This document shows positions 1-8,997 of a stretch of 64,000 bases of DNA, piece by piece. The first letter of the stretch is position 1. The number at the start of each line of letters is the position of its first letter. Origin of the DNA: Blautia glucerasea (GTDB lineage: Bacteria; Bacillota; Clostridia; Lachnospirales; Lachnospiraceae); assembly GCF_013304385.1 (NCBI RefSeq), contig NZ_JAAITU010000015.1, positions 17,399 through 81,398 of the forward strand. The letters run 5' to 3'. Both the position numbers and the translations under genes were made by a program. The notes beneath the pieces are model-generated. The model did not search any database. It worked only from the letters and a program-made list of their open reading frames with translations, and was not told where the DNA came from.

Positions 1-2
1 TT

Positions 3-242
3 CGGCTTTCCATAGGGGCTGCGCTGGCTGATATCAGACTGCAGAAGGAAGTGACAGAATCTCTCAAGGGCCATAAACCGGACAGTGAATTATTCCATGC
101 TTGTATGGCGCAGCTTGGGGAGAAAATCCGCAGTCAGGTGCGGAAAGTGGATGACAATATAGAATACAAAGCAGCTGTCTGTGAACGGCTGGGGACAAGA
201 ACTTTAAGTGAACTTGCTTTTGGAACAGTTTTTGTGAAATAA
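3..242 (+). CDS. Xanthine dehydrogenase-like FAD subunit, C-terminal end (partial)
   Basis: The frame is open from the left edge to a TAA at 240-242, so only about the last 79 residues are present. The tail has the helical, charged look of the C-terminal domain of CO-dehydrogenase flavoprotein-type subunits, ending in an arginine-rich helix. Identification rests mainly on context: 23 bases downstream comes the 2Fe-2S subunit, and FAD-then-FeS is the usual order in xdhB-xdhC. The FAD subunit would pass electrons from the molybdenum and FeS subunits to NAD or another acceptor. The molybdopterin subunit should lie upstream, outside the window. Sequence evidence alone is weak. Confidence 0.55.
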   Translation, partial: RLSIGAALADIRLQKEVTESLKGHKPDSELFHACMAQLGEKIRSQVRKVDDNIEYKAAVCERLGTRTLSELAFGTVFVK

Positions 243-265
243 AATGGGATAAGGACTGATGCAGA

Positions 266-763
266 ATGAAAAAAGTGATACAATTTATATTGAATGAGCA
301 GGCAGTGTGTATAGAAACTGATCCTGCAGGAAGACTTCTGGATACCATTCGCCACATTCTTGGATACAAGGGAACCAAAGAAGGCTGTGGGATCGGGGAA
401 TGTGGAGCCTGTACAGTGATCATGGATGGCAGGACAGTGAACAGCTGTGTGACTCTGAATGCACAGGCAGAAGGACGGAAGGTGACTACTATAGAAGGCC
501 TGGCAGGAGACAGGATGGCAGATGTGATCAAAAAGGCCTATGTGGAAGAAGGAGCTGTACAGTGTGGATTCTGTACACCTGGCATGGTTTTAAGTACATA
601 TGTTTTGCTAAAAGAAAATCCAAAGCCCACCCAGGATGAAGTGCGGGACGGCCTGTCAGGCAATCTTTGCAGGTGTACCGGATATACGGCTATCATCCGG
701 GCGGTATTACGGGCAGCAAAAGAGCTTTCAGGTAAAGAACCTGAAAAAGAAGGGAGCGATTAA
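266..763 (+). CDS. 2Fe-2S subunit of xanthine dehydrogenase family enzyme
   Basis: A 165-residue protein of the xanthine oxidase small-subunit family. The N-terminal plant-type ferredoxin cluster ligands are visible as C-GIGE-C-GA-C (about 41, 46, 49) plus Cys61. The C-terminal all-helical cluster ligands are CGFC (about 100, 103) and CRC (about 135, 137). All eight cysteines are present, so the subunit should hold two 2Fe-2S clusters and relay electrons from the molybdenum site to the FAD subunit. It is cytoplasmic. The stop is directly followed by the ygeY-like ATG, indicating one operon. The neighbouring ygeY/ssnA genes point to the selenium-dependent molybdenum hydroxylase clusters of anaerobes. 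The substrate (xanthine or another purine) is inferred. Confidence 0.9.
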   Translation: MKKVIQFILNEQAVCIETDPAGRLLDTIRHILGYKGTKEGCGIGECGACTVIMDGRTVNSCVTLNAQAEGRKVTTIEGLAGDRMADVIKKAYVEEGAVQCGFCTPGMVLSTYVLLKENPKPTQDEVRDGLSGNLCRCTGYTAIIRAVLRAAKELSGKEPEKEGSD

Positions 764-1951
764 ATGATGATAGCAGATGGATGGAAAGAGGAAGTTGTAG
801 AGCTTTGTAAGAAAATTGTTTCCAGGAGGAGCTATTCCGGAGAAGAAAATGGTGTGGCAGAGGAATTAAAAGCTTACATGGAAGCAAATGGATTTGATCA
901 GGTTTATATTGATAAATACGGAAATATCATTGGAAAGATAAAAGGAAAACGTCCTGGAAAGAAGCTGTTATTTGACGGACATATTGATACGGTTCCGGTA
1001 GGAAATGAAAGTGAATGGACCCATGCCCCTTTTGCTCCCGAGACATGTGATGGAAAGCTGTACGGACGGGGAACCACAGATATGAAAGGGGCTGTGGCAG
1101 CTTATACAGTGGCTGCCTGTCATTTTGCAAAGGATTTTGACAGAGATTTTGCAGGAGAGATTTATGTGGATGGAGTTGTCCACGAGGAATGTTTTGAAGG
1201 GGTAGCTGCCAGAAGCATCAGCGAATATGTGAAACCGGATTATGTGGTGATCGGGGAAGCTTCAGACCTGAATCTGAAAATCGGCCAGAGAGGACGTGCA
1301 GAGATTGTACTGGAAACCTTTGGAAAACCTGCACACAGTGCAAATCCTGAAAAAGGGATCAATGCAGTATATAAGATGGCAGAACTGATCGGGGAAATCA
1401 GAAAGCTTACGCCTACAGAGCATCCGGTTCTGGGAAAAGGAATCCTGGAGCTTACAGATGTGAAGTCCAGCCCATATCCTGGAGCATCAGTTGTACCTGA
1501 ATACTGTAGGGCCACCTATGACAGAAGACTTCTGGTAGGAGAAACCAAGGAATCTGTGCTGGAGCCTATTCAGAAGCTGCTGGATGAAAAAATGAAAGAA
1601 GATCCGGAACTGAAAGCAAAGGTTTCCTATGCCTACGGTAAGGAAAAATGTTATACAGGCGAGACGATCCAGGGGGAAAGATTTTTCCCGGGATGGCTGT
1701 TTGAGGAAGACGCTGATTATGTACAGGCAGTGAAAAAAGAATTGGAATCCATGGGCTTTACCCCCAAGATCACAAAATATAACTTCTGCACAAATGGCAG
1801 TCACTACGCAGGGGAAGCCAACATTAAAACAATTGGTATGGGACCATCTGTGGAGAGCCTGGCTCATACAGTGGATGAATACTGTACGTTAGAGGCACTG
1901 GAAAAGGTGGCCGGATGTTATTACGGTATTATGAAAGCTTTGCTGAAATAA
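764..1951 (+). CDS. ygeY: YgeY family selenium metabolism-linked M20 hydrolase
   Basis: A 395-residue M20/ArgE/DapE-type metallohydrolase. Metal-site motifs are visible: GHIDTVPVG (His73, Asp75), GRGTTDMKG (Asp106) and the general-base pair HEE near 140-142, followed later by the dimerisation-domain GRGRAE-like stretch (QRGRAE) and a late His in the SLAHTVDE segment. Members of this family are repeatedly found beside selenium-dependent molybdenum hydroxylase genes (ssnA, ygfK, xdh), which is exactly the context here; their substrate is not established. Two adjacent ATGs (764, 767) are possible, with GAAGGGAG as ribosome site. The gene is intact although its downstream neighbours are broken. 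Confidence 0.85.
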   Translation: MMIADGWKEEVVELCKKIVSRRSYSGEENGVAEELKAYMEANGFDQVYIDKYGNIIGKIKGKRPGKKLLFDGHIDTVPVGNESEWTHAPFAPETCDGKLYGRGTTDMKGAVAAYTVAACHFAKDFDRDFAGEIYVDGVVHEECFEGVAARSISEYVKPDYVVIGEASDLNLKIGQRGRAEIVLETFGKPAHSANPEKGINAVYKMAELIGEIRKLTPTEHPVLGKGILELTDVKSSPYPGASVVPEYCRATYDRRLLVGETKESVLEPIQKLLDEKMKEDPELKAKVSYAYGKEKCYTGETIQGERFFPGWLFEEDADYVQAVKKELESMGFTPKITKYNFCTNGSHYAGEANIKTIGMGPSVESLAHTVDEYCTLEALEKVAGCYYGIMKALLK

Positions 1952-2017
1952 AGGGTCCGGTATTGCCGCTTACCGGATCAAAGGAAATATCCAGGTAACA
2001 GGAAGCGAGGGAGAGAC

Positions 2018-3038
2018 ATGAAGATATACAAAAATCTTAGAATTTTTACCATGGACAAAGAAGGAAAAGCATATGATAATGGGTACATTAAGGTTTCAAA
2101 GGGAAAGATCCTGGCAATTGGGAATTGCGATGATCTGACCTGTCAGGAGCTTGAGGCAGGAGAATGCGTGGACTGCAAAAATAAGATCGCAGTGCCAGGC
2201 ATGATCACTACCCATGCACATTTTTATGGGACTTTTGCCAGAGGGATGCAGTTATCCCAGCCGATATGCAACTGGCAGCAGATGCTGACCCATATGTGGT
2301 GGAAGTTCGATAAGAAGCTTACCTTCGACCAGTGCTATTACAGTGCTATGCTTGGACTGATAGATGGCCTGAAAAGCGGCACTACCACATTTTTTGATCA
2401 TCAGGCAAGTCCGAATGCCACAGATGGGGTTCTGGATATCCTGGAAAAAGCGGTAAGACAGGCAGGTGCAAGAGCATGCCTTTCCTATGAGGTTTCGGAT
2501 CGGGACGGAACAGTGGGAGCTTCTGCAAAAAACAGGCACAACCGCTGCTTATAATGTACAGTCCAATACCAATAATGCAGTAGGGATCTGCCCGGCAGTA
2601 TCCATGTTGGATCATGGGGTTAATGTGGCGCTTGGCGGAGATGGTTATACATACGATCTTTATCAGGAACTTGGATTCGGAGTGATCATGCAGCGGATCA
2701 GGGAAAAGGATCCTCGTGTTTTTTCAGGGGAACAGATCCGCAGGTTTGCCTTTGAAAACCCTGGAAACCTTGGGAAAAGGCTGTTTGGTGTACAGCTTGG
2801 CATGCTGGAGCCTGGTGCGGCAGCAGATATTGTTCTGGTGGATTATCAGGAACCAACACCCATAACAGGCAGTAATTTCCTGTCGCATATGACCTCTGCA
2901 TTCAGCGGAAAAGTGACAGATGTGATCGTAAATGGAAAAACGGTTGTGAGAGACAGGCACTGTACCCAGATTGATGAAGAAAAGATTTTGGCAGAATGCA
3001 AGGTACAGGCAGACCAGCTCTGGAAAAGTCTTGACTGA
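2018..3038 (+). pseudogene. ssnA: ssnA aminohydrolase pseudogene with internal deletion and frameshift
   Basis: Starts at 2018 after a GGGAGAG site and encodes the N-terminus of an amidohydrolase, including the metal motif THAHFYG (about residues 66-72). The frame then stops at 2554. A second frame, readable from about 2540, carries the C-terminal half: TGTTAAYNVQSNTNNAVG, GGDGYTYD, LEPGAAADIVLVDY and the terminal helix, ending at 3038. About 340 codons are present in total, against roughly 440 for SsnA; the missing part is the middle of the barrel between SYEVSDRDG and the QSN-NNAVG motif, which includes metal ligands. This is therefore a deletion plus frameshift, and the enzyme is not expected to work. 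SsnA is a putative aminohydrolase linked to selenium-dependent hydroxylases. Confidence 0.85.
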
Positions 3039-3090
3039 ACATAACAAATGTGTCCCACGAAAATGAAGGGGCATTCCTGAAAGGTGATCA

Positions 3091-3956
3091 ATGAAAAAAA
3101 GTAAATTATATGAGATACAGGATGTGGCGATCCAGATTGCCAATACATTGGCAACCATGCTGCAGGTAGATGTGGAGATCATTGATTCTGCACATATGAG
3201 GGTGGCGGCAACCGGGCATTTTGCCTGCCGTGTGAATCAATCTAATGTGGGAGATGGCCATGCTTACCGGGACACACTTGAGACAGGAAAGAAAATGTTT
3301 ATTGATAATCCGGGACAGAATCTTTACTGCGTGGGCTGTAAGGAAATAGATACCTGTGATGCGCTTCTTGAAGTGTCTGCACCGATTATTGTGGATGACC
3401 GGATCGAAGGAGCCATCGGGATGACCTGCTACAAAGAAGACAGGGAACAGTTTATGGCGGAGCATTTGCAGGAATCTATGTTTTTTCTGGAACAAATGTG
3501 CATGCTGGTGGCAGGAAAGATCAAGGAACGCGCCAATCTGCAGAAGCATCTTTCTGCAAGCAGGATGCTGCATGCCATGATGGGTATGGTAGACAAGGGC
3601 GTGCTGATCCTGGAATCGTCGGTCAGCCTGTGAATATCATCCTGACTGGGGATGTGATGATGGAAAAAAGGGAATATACAGTCCGTATCAAAAAAGAGAT
3701 CAATCAGGCGGCAGCCCATAATGGACCTGTGCTGATCGAAGGTGAAGAAGGTACAGGGAAAAAGACCATAGGAACGGCTATCTGGAAGGCCAGCCAAAGA
3801 GCGGAAAAGCCTTTTGTATATTTTAACTGTGCAAGCGTAGAGGAAGGTCTTTTGGAAGAACGGTTATTTGGTGCCACCGGGCAGAATAAGGCCGGTATGG
3901 GATCCGAACAGGAGAGCACGGAAGTGATGCTTTGTAAATCAGTTGCGGAACAATAG
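3091..3956 (+). pseudogene. Sigma-54-dependent regulator pseudogene (sensor domain plus start of AAA+ domain)
   Basis: The first frame (3091-3633, ATG after AAAGGTGATCA) encodes about 175 residues of a GAF/PAS-like sensor with several Cys (YCVGCKEIDTC), of the type found in PrdR-like and purine-cluster activators. The frame ends at TGA 3631-3633; the continuation is in another frame from about 3620 to 3956 and contains a degenerate Walker A (GEEGTGKK) and the strand FVYFNCASVEEGLLEERLFG, diagnostic for sigma-54 activator AAA+ domains. It stops before the GAFTGA loop, Walker B, and the DNA-binding domain. So a frameshift, a probable PAS deletion and a C-terminal truncation are all present. It probably once activated the adjacent hydroxylase cluster. 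Confidence 0.75.
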
Positions 3957-4092
3957 ATAGTAATTACAAATTCTTTAAATTTGGTCTGGCGTACAGGCTG
4001 ATGAATTGATACAATAGAAGGGTCAGTGTGCAAAAAAAGGGAAGATTTTCCCGGCACTGGCGCTTCTATTTTTATGAAAAGAGGTTCAGAGG

Positions 4093-4791
4093 ATGAATTG
4101 TATTGGAATTATCGGAGCTATGGAAACTGAGGTAGCCAGACTTAAAGAGATGATGGAAGATGTGACAGTGGTCACAAAAGCTTCCATGGAATTTTATCAG
4201 GGAACTTTAAAAGGAAAAAAGGCAGTGGTAGTCCGTTCCGGGATTGGCAAGGTGAATGCAGGAATCTGTGCGCAGATCCTGGCAGATGTTTTTCAGGTAG
4301 ATGCCCTGATCAATACCGGTATTGCAGGAAGCTTGAATAATGATATCAATATTGGCGATATTGTACTTTCTACAGATGTGGTGCAGCATGATGTGGATGC
4401 AGGAGCGTTCGGATATAAGAAAGGAGAGATTCCCCAGATGGGACAGCTTTCTTTCCCGGCAGACGCAAAGCTCCGTCAGCTGGCAGCAGATGCCTGCAGG
4501 GAGGTGAATCCGGAGATCCAGGTTTTCCAGGGCAGGATTGCTTCTGGAGATCAGTTTATCTGTGATCGGGCAGTAAAAAATGATATCCGTGATACTTTTG
4601 GCGCTTATGCAGTGGAGATGGAAGGTGCAGCGATCGGACAGGCGGCATGGCTGAATCAGGTACCTTTTCTGATCATTCGTGCCATTTCAGATAATGCAGA
4701 TGACAGCACTGGTATGGAGTATAATACCTTTGAAAGGCTGGCAGCTGAGCACAGTGTGCGTCTTACTGAGAAGATCATGGAAGCTCTGTAA
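4093..4791 (+). CDS. mtnN: 5'-methylthioadenosine/S-adenosylhomocysteine nucleosidase
   Basis: A 232-residue protein of the MTA/SAH nucleosidase (Pfs) family. Visible features are the N-terminal IGIIGAMETE with the catalytic-site glutamate, NTGIAGSL, SGDQF, the ribose-binding VEMEGAA and the catalytic-acid motif ISDNADD. It hydrolyses MTA and S-adenosylhomocysteine to adenine plus the thioribose, recycling methylation by-products and making the AI-2 precursor. Length is normal. The start follows AAAAGAGGTTCAGAGG. It stands alone, between the broken regulator and a strong hairpin at 4800-4850. Confidence 0.95.
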   Translation: MNCIGIIGAMETEVARLKEMMEDVTVVTKASMEFYQGTLKGKKAVVVRSGIGKVNAGICAQILADVFQVDALINTGIAGSLNNDINIGDIVLSTDVVQHDVDAGAFGYKKGEIPQMGQLSFPADAKLRQLAADACREVNPEIQVFQGRIASGDQFICDRAVKNDIRDTFGAYAVEMEGAAIGQAAWLNQVPFLIIRAISDNADDSTGMEYNTFERLAAEHSVRLTEKIMEAL

Positions 4792-4799
4792 GAACAAAA

Positions 4800-4850
4800 A
4801 GGGCAAAACAGGTGTGCAGTCCTTTAGGAGGCTATAACCTATTTTGCCCT
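4800..4850. terminator. Strong hairpin after mtnN, terminator-like
   Basis: A 14-bp stem AGGGCAAAACAGGT (4800-4813) pairs with ACCTATTTTGCCCT (4837-4850), with one G-U. On the + strand there is no T run after it; on the - strand it is followed by TTTTTGTTCTT. It lies 9 bases after the mtnN stop, so it probably ends that transcript, but factor-independent termination on + is not certain. Confidence 0.5.
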
Positions 4851-4894
4851 GTCTGCATATACTGGAACAGACAGGAAAATAAGGGGAAAACCAT

Positions 4895-5377
4895 ATGTAT
4901 CATAAAGAGTTTTATCCTTTTTATACAGCATATGCAGAAGCCGGGCTTTTCGATGGACAAAAGGTACAGGATCAGGAGTTTGAACTGATGAAATCCTATT
5001 ATCCTTCTGCTGCCAGAAGGGTGCAGGCTCAGGTGGAACAGGAATGTGATCTGATGGATTACGAAGGCAGCAGGATTTATGATCAGTACCCGGATAAACT
5101 AATGCTTTACCATATGTGCCGAAAGATCCGTGAAAAGGTATCTGGGATGAGGGAAATGGAGCCGTTGTCCGGAGATTTTCTGGATGATCTGATCCAGGTT
5201 TTGCTTTTTCAGGAGATTTCCAGGAGGCGTTGCAGGCGTAACCGGTGCCGGGGAAGAAACACAGCAGTTAATTTTTTTGTAGATGAATCCAAAAAACACA
5301 ATATATACAATATCAGGGAAAAAAGATATAATAAAAATGATGACATTAGAAGAATATTTAGAGAAACAGATCAATGA
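4895..5377 (+). CDS. Conserved hypothetical protein of Lachnospiraceae type
   Basis: A 160-residue frame beginning MYHKEFYPFY after AAGGGGAAAACC. The first 110 residues are acidic and helical (YYPSAARRVQAQVEQECDLM, then YPDKLMLYHMCRKI), followed by a hydrophobic helix DLIQVLLFQEI and a very basic Arg/Cys stretch RRRCRRNRCRGR. The Arg/Cys tail and overall pattern look like a small conserved protein common in Lachnospiraceae; its function is unknown. The last 30 residues overlap the open frame of the next gene, so the natural stop position is real but the tail may be poorly conserved. No signal peptide. Confidence 0.65.
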   Translation: MYHKEFYPFYTAYAEAGLFDGQKVQDQEFELMKSYYPSAARRVQAQVEQECDLMDYEGSRIYDQYPDKLMLYHMCRKIREKVSGMREMEPLSGDFLDDLIQVLLFQEISRRRCRRNRCRGRNTAVNFFVDESKKHNIYNIREKRYNKNDDIRRIFRETDQ

Positions 5378-6467
5378 ATATTTGAAACAGGCGGTGCTCA
5401 GTGGAAATCGTAAAGAAGGTGTGGGCACAGTAAAGATCCGTCCGGTAAAGATACGGGAGCAGATCTTTTATCAGGCTTCAGCCATGGAGGGTACAAAGGT
5501 GCTCCATAAAAACTATGACAGGGAGCAGGTGATCGCCTATATTAAAGAGGCTCTTGGCAGCGGCTTCGGACAGCTGCAGGCGCAGGGACAGGAATTGGAT
5601 GGTACAGTTCTTGTAAGTAAAAAAGGAAAGATCACGGTAAAGGCAAAAAGGCATTCTGGTGCAGAAAAGATCCAGATCCAGGCACATAACCGTGTTAAGA
5701 AATATATACTTGAGGAAGGAACGCCAGTTCCGTTTCTGGTGGATCTGGGAGTGATGCATCCGTCAGGCAGCATTGTTTCCTCCAGATATGACAAATTCCG
5801 TCAGATCAACCGTTTCCTGGAATTTATTGAAGACATTCTGCCTAGGCTTCCAAAGGACAGAGAAATCACGATTCTGGATTTTGGATGTGGGAAATCTTAC
5901 CTTACTTTTGCTATGTATTATTATCTTCGGGAATTAAAAGGCTATGATGTTCAGATCATTGGCCTTGATCTGAAGGAAGATGTGATCCGGCATTGCAGCC
6001 GGCTGGCAGAAGAGTATGGATATGAGAAGCTGCATTTTTATAAAGGGAATATCGCAGATTATGAAGGAGTAACATCTGTAGATATGGTAGTGACCCTCCA
6101 TGCTTGTGATACAGCCACGGATTATGCACTGGCAAAAGCCGTTGAGTGGGGGGCGCAGGTGATCCTGTCTGTGCCCTGTTGCCAGCATGAGCTGAACCGG
6201 CAGATAGAAAATCAGCTGCTGCAGCCTGTACTGAAGTACGGGATCTTAAGAGAGCGGATAAGTGCCCTTCTTACAGATGGGATTAGAGCAAATCTGCTGG
6301 AAGAGGCTGGCTATGATACACAGATCCTGGAGTTTATTGATATGGAGCATACCCCCAAGAATTTGCTGATCCGTGCAGTACACACAGGGAAAAAGCGTGA
6401 CGGGGAAGCGTTAAAACATATGATGAAGGCTTTGCATGTGCAGCCTTCACTGGAAAAACTGCTTTAA
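5337..6467 (+). CDS. Class I SAM-dependent methyltransferase
   Basis: The glycine-rich SAM-binding motif ILDFGCGKSYLTFAMYYYL lies in the middle of the protein, followed by the acidic strand IIGLDLK, a VDMVVTLHACDTATD motif IV region and SVPCCQHELN. The layout, an N-terminal domain of about 170 residues then a Rossmann-type methyltransferase ending near AVHTGKK, matches a Firmicutes family (methyltransferase_32-like) whose target is not known; RNA modification is a guess. The frame is open from an earlier ATG at 5283, but that start overlaps the upstream gene and adds an unconserved leader; MMTLEEYLEKQ at 5337/5340 is the more natural start. Confidence 0.8.
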   Translation: MMTLEEYLEKQINEYLKQAVLSGNRKEGVGTVKIRPVKIREQIFYQASAMEGTKVLHKNYDREQVIAYIKEALGSGFGQLQAQGQELDGTVLVSKKGKITVKAKRHSGAEKIQIQAHNRVKKYILEEGTPVPFLVDLGVMHPSGSIVSSRYDKFRQINRFLEFIEDILPRLPKDREITILDFGCGKSYLTFAMYYYLRELKGYDVQIIGLDLKEDVIRHCSRLAEEYGYEKLHFYKGNIADYEGVTSVDMVVTLHACDTATDYALAKAVEWGAQVILSVPCCQHELNRQIENQLLQPVLKYGILRERISALLTDGIRANLLEEAGYDTQILEFIDMEHTPKNLLIRAVHTGKKRDGEALKHMMKALHVQPSLEKLL

Positions 6468-6488
6468 TCGGTTTGGTAGGAGAAAAAC

Positions 6489-8942
6489 ATGAAGAAATTT
6501 TTATGCAGGCTATTGCTTTTACTGCTGGTGTTTGCAGCGGGAGTGGCAGGAACCGCCTTTCTTCTGAATAGTGAGACAACTGATGACCGGTCGGATATGA
6601 ATAATCCGGTGCTGCCTGAGGTGATGATCGATGTAGGCGGCATATATGCTAACCGGATGTACGGATATGCACAGGAAATGCAGGCCGATTTTACGCGTGA
6701 TAGCGTGACGCCTTTAGACACATCCAAGGAATTAAAATTTGTGATCAACGGATATGATACAAAGGTATCCAGCCTGGCTTATGAGATCCGTACTTCAGAT
6801 GGTATGAAGGTGTTGGAGAACCGGAAGATCAAGAATCTGGGAGAAGAGGACGGGTATCTTACTGCGTCTGTGACGGTGAACAGCAGTCTCAGGGTGAATC
6901 AGGAATATTCTATGCAGATCACATTGGAAACATCCAAAGGGACTGCCTATTATTATACACGTGTAGTATCCAGGTCAGGACTGAATGTGGATCAGTATGT
7001 GAAATTTGTTAAAAGCTTTTATGAAAAGTCCATGGACAAGGCTTCTGCCGAGGATTTGACCAGTTATCTGGAGCCTGTGGATACTGGCGCTTCTGCTAAT
7101 TATAATGATGTGAATATTAATTCCACCTTCAATCAGATCAGCTGGGGGTCTTTAAGTCCGCAGATCTACAAAAAAGGAATTCCATTGATCAAGGATATTA
7201 ATGAGACAACAGCAAGTATTTCCCTGGAATATCAGATCATGGCAAGGGATGGGGACAGCGCTCCGGAGATTTATGATGTAACAGAGTTTTACAGGATGAG
7301 GTACACTTCTTCCAGGATCATGCTTCTGGATTTTGAACGTTCTGCCAGCCAGGTGTTTGATGAAAACAATATAAAGATTTCCCAGGATGGACTTCTTCTT
7401 GGTGTCCGCAGCAGGGACGTGGAATATATGACTAATGAAACAGCAGGTGTGGCTGCTTTTGTACAAGAGGGAGACCTGTGGTCTTTTGACCCTGAAGATG
7501 GGAAGACTATCCGTATTTTCAGCTTCCGCAGAGATGAAGGCGATTTCCGTGATGCAAGGAATCAGCACAACATTAAGATCATTCGTGTGGAAGATAACGG
7601 TGATGTGGATTTTGTATTGTATGGATATATGAATCGGGGATTGAGAGAAGGCTATAGCGGTCTTTGTGTATATCACTATAGCAGTGATCAGAATGTGGTA
7701 GAGGAAAAAGTATTTATCCCCACTACAGAGTCTTATGAGTTTTTAAAGGAAGACCTTGGTACACTGTCTTATGTAAGTAAGAATAACCAACTCTTTTTGC
7801 TGTTTTCCGGAAAGCTGTATCGTGTAGATATCGATAAAGGCGACTTTCAGGTTATGGAAGAGCAGATCAATCCTTCACAGTTTGTTGTTTCAGACACAAA
7901 TGCACATGCAGCCTGGACTATACAGGAAGGGGAAAATGCAGGATGTATCAAAGAAATACAGTTTGACACCTTGGATACCAGGATCCTTACAGGAGCAGCT
8001 GGACAGAGCGTAAAGCCGGTAGGCTTTATGAATGAAGATCTGGTATATGGTGTGGTTATGGACGGGGATGCTCTGACGGATGATGACGGCCATGTGACAG
8101 AAGGAATCCATACCCTTCGGATTGAAGGCTTTGATGGTGAGATCAAAAAGGAATATCACCAGGAAGGCCTGTACATAACCAATGTGACGATCGGAAGTAC
8201 ACTGATGGAGTTTGAACTTTCTGCCAAACAGGGGAATACCTATGTTGTTCAGAAGAATGATAATATTATGAACAACAAAAAGGCGGGGGAAACTCAGGCT
8301 GAGGTTGAACTGGTGTCCAATTCCAGAACAGGCACCCAGGTCAGATTGTCCTTTAGCAGTGCACCTGAGGTTGAGGAGGCACTGGTGGTCTATGCCAAAA
8401 TGAAGAGCGGGGATGAAAATAAGATCGTTCTGGATACTCAGGTGCCGCAGGATGAGATTTACTATGTTTATGCAAAAGGCGGTCTGGACAGTACATTTAC
8501 AGATCCGGGTCAAGCCGTGAAGCATGCAGATGACCTGGCAGGCGTGGTATTGAACCGTGCACAGCAGTATGTCTGGGAACGAGGCAATAAAAAGACAAAG
8601 ATCACGTTGAATATTGAAGATGTGCCGGAAGTGATGCGTACTGGATCCATGGATCTGGCGGCACTGCAGCAAGGCATGGGAGATCAGGGCACAGTGATCG
8701 ATCTGTCCGGATGTACTTTGGACAGTGTACTGTATGAGGTAAGTGCTCAGAGGCCTGTGATCGCCAAGACGGGAAATAATACCAGCGTGGTGATCATTGG
8801 ATATGATGAGTATAATACCTGGCTGTATGATCCGGCGACCGGTGAGACACAACCTTATGGTATGAATGACAGTACAGCACTGTTTGAAAAGGCTGGTAAT
8901 ATTTTTGTCAGCTATATTGAAAACATAAAAGATCCAACATAA
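6489..8942 (+). CDS. Large exported protein, unknown function, C39-like C-terminus
   Basis: An 817-residue protein starting 5 bases after a GTAGGAGAAAA site. Residues 1-27 are a signal sequence or N-terminal membrane anchor (KKFLCRLLLLLLVFAAGVAG). The rest is soluble and rich in beta-strand patterns, with a region around 300-500 that looks like repeated beta-propeller blades (DLWSFDPEDGK, LYRVDIDKGD). The last 100 residues (TLDSVLYEVSAQRPVIAK, then VVIIGYDEYNTWLYDP) resemble a papain-like C39 peptidase-type fold, but no clear catalytic Cys is seen ahead of it. I do not recognise a named family. It could be a cell-envelope sensor or scaffold. It follows the methyltransferase gene by 21 bases. 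Confidence 0.7.
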   Translation: MKKFLCRLLLLLLVFAAGVAGTAFLLNSETTDDRSDMNNPVLPEVMIDVGGIYANRMYGYAQEMQADFTRDSVTPLDTSKELKFVINGYDTKVSSLAYEIRTSDGMKVLENRKIKNLGEEDGYLTASVTVNSSLRVNQEYSMQITLETSKGTAYYYTRVVSRSGLNVDQYVKFVKSFYEKSMDKASAEDLTSYLEPVDTGASANYNDVNINSTFNQISWGSLSPQIYKKGIPLIKDINETTASISLEYQIMARDGDSAPEIYDVTEFYRMRYTSSRIMLLDFERSASQVFDENNIKISQDGLLLGVRSRDVEYMTNETAGVAAFVQEGDLWSFDPEDGKTIRIFSFRRDEGDFRDARNQHNIKIIRVEDNGDVDFVLYGYMNRGLREGYSGLCVYHYSSDQNVVEEKVFIPTTESYEFLKEDLGTLSYVSKNNQLFLLFSGKLYRVDIDKGDFQVMEEQINPSQFVVSDTNAHAAWTIQEGENAGCIKEIQFDTLDTRILTGAAGQSVKPVGFMNEDLVYGVVMDGDALTDDDGHVTEGIHTLRIEGFDGEIKKEYHQEGLYITNVTIGSTLMEFELSAKQGNTYVVQKNDNIMNNKKAGETQAEVELVSNSRTGTQVRLSFSSAPEVEEALVVYAKMKSGDENKIVLDTQVPQDEIYYVYAKGGLDSTFTDPGQAVKHADDLAGVVLNRAQQYVWERGNKKTKITLNIEDVPEVMRTGSMDLAALQQGMGDQGTVIDLSGCTLDSVLYEVSAQRPVIAKTGNNTSVVIIGYDEYNTWLYDPATGETQPYGMNDSTALFEKAGNIFVSYIENIKDPT

Positions 8943-8997
8943 TAACATAAAGTTGTTGGAATAAAAAGTAAGCAAAAATAGCAGGAGGGATTTTATT

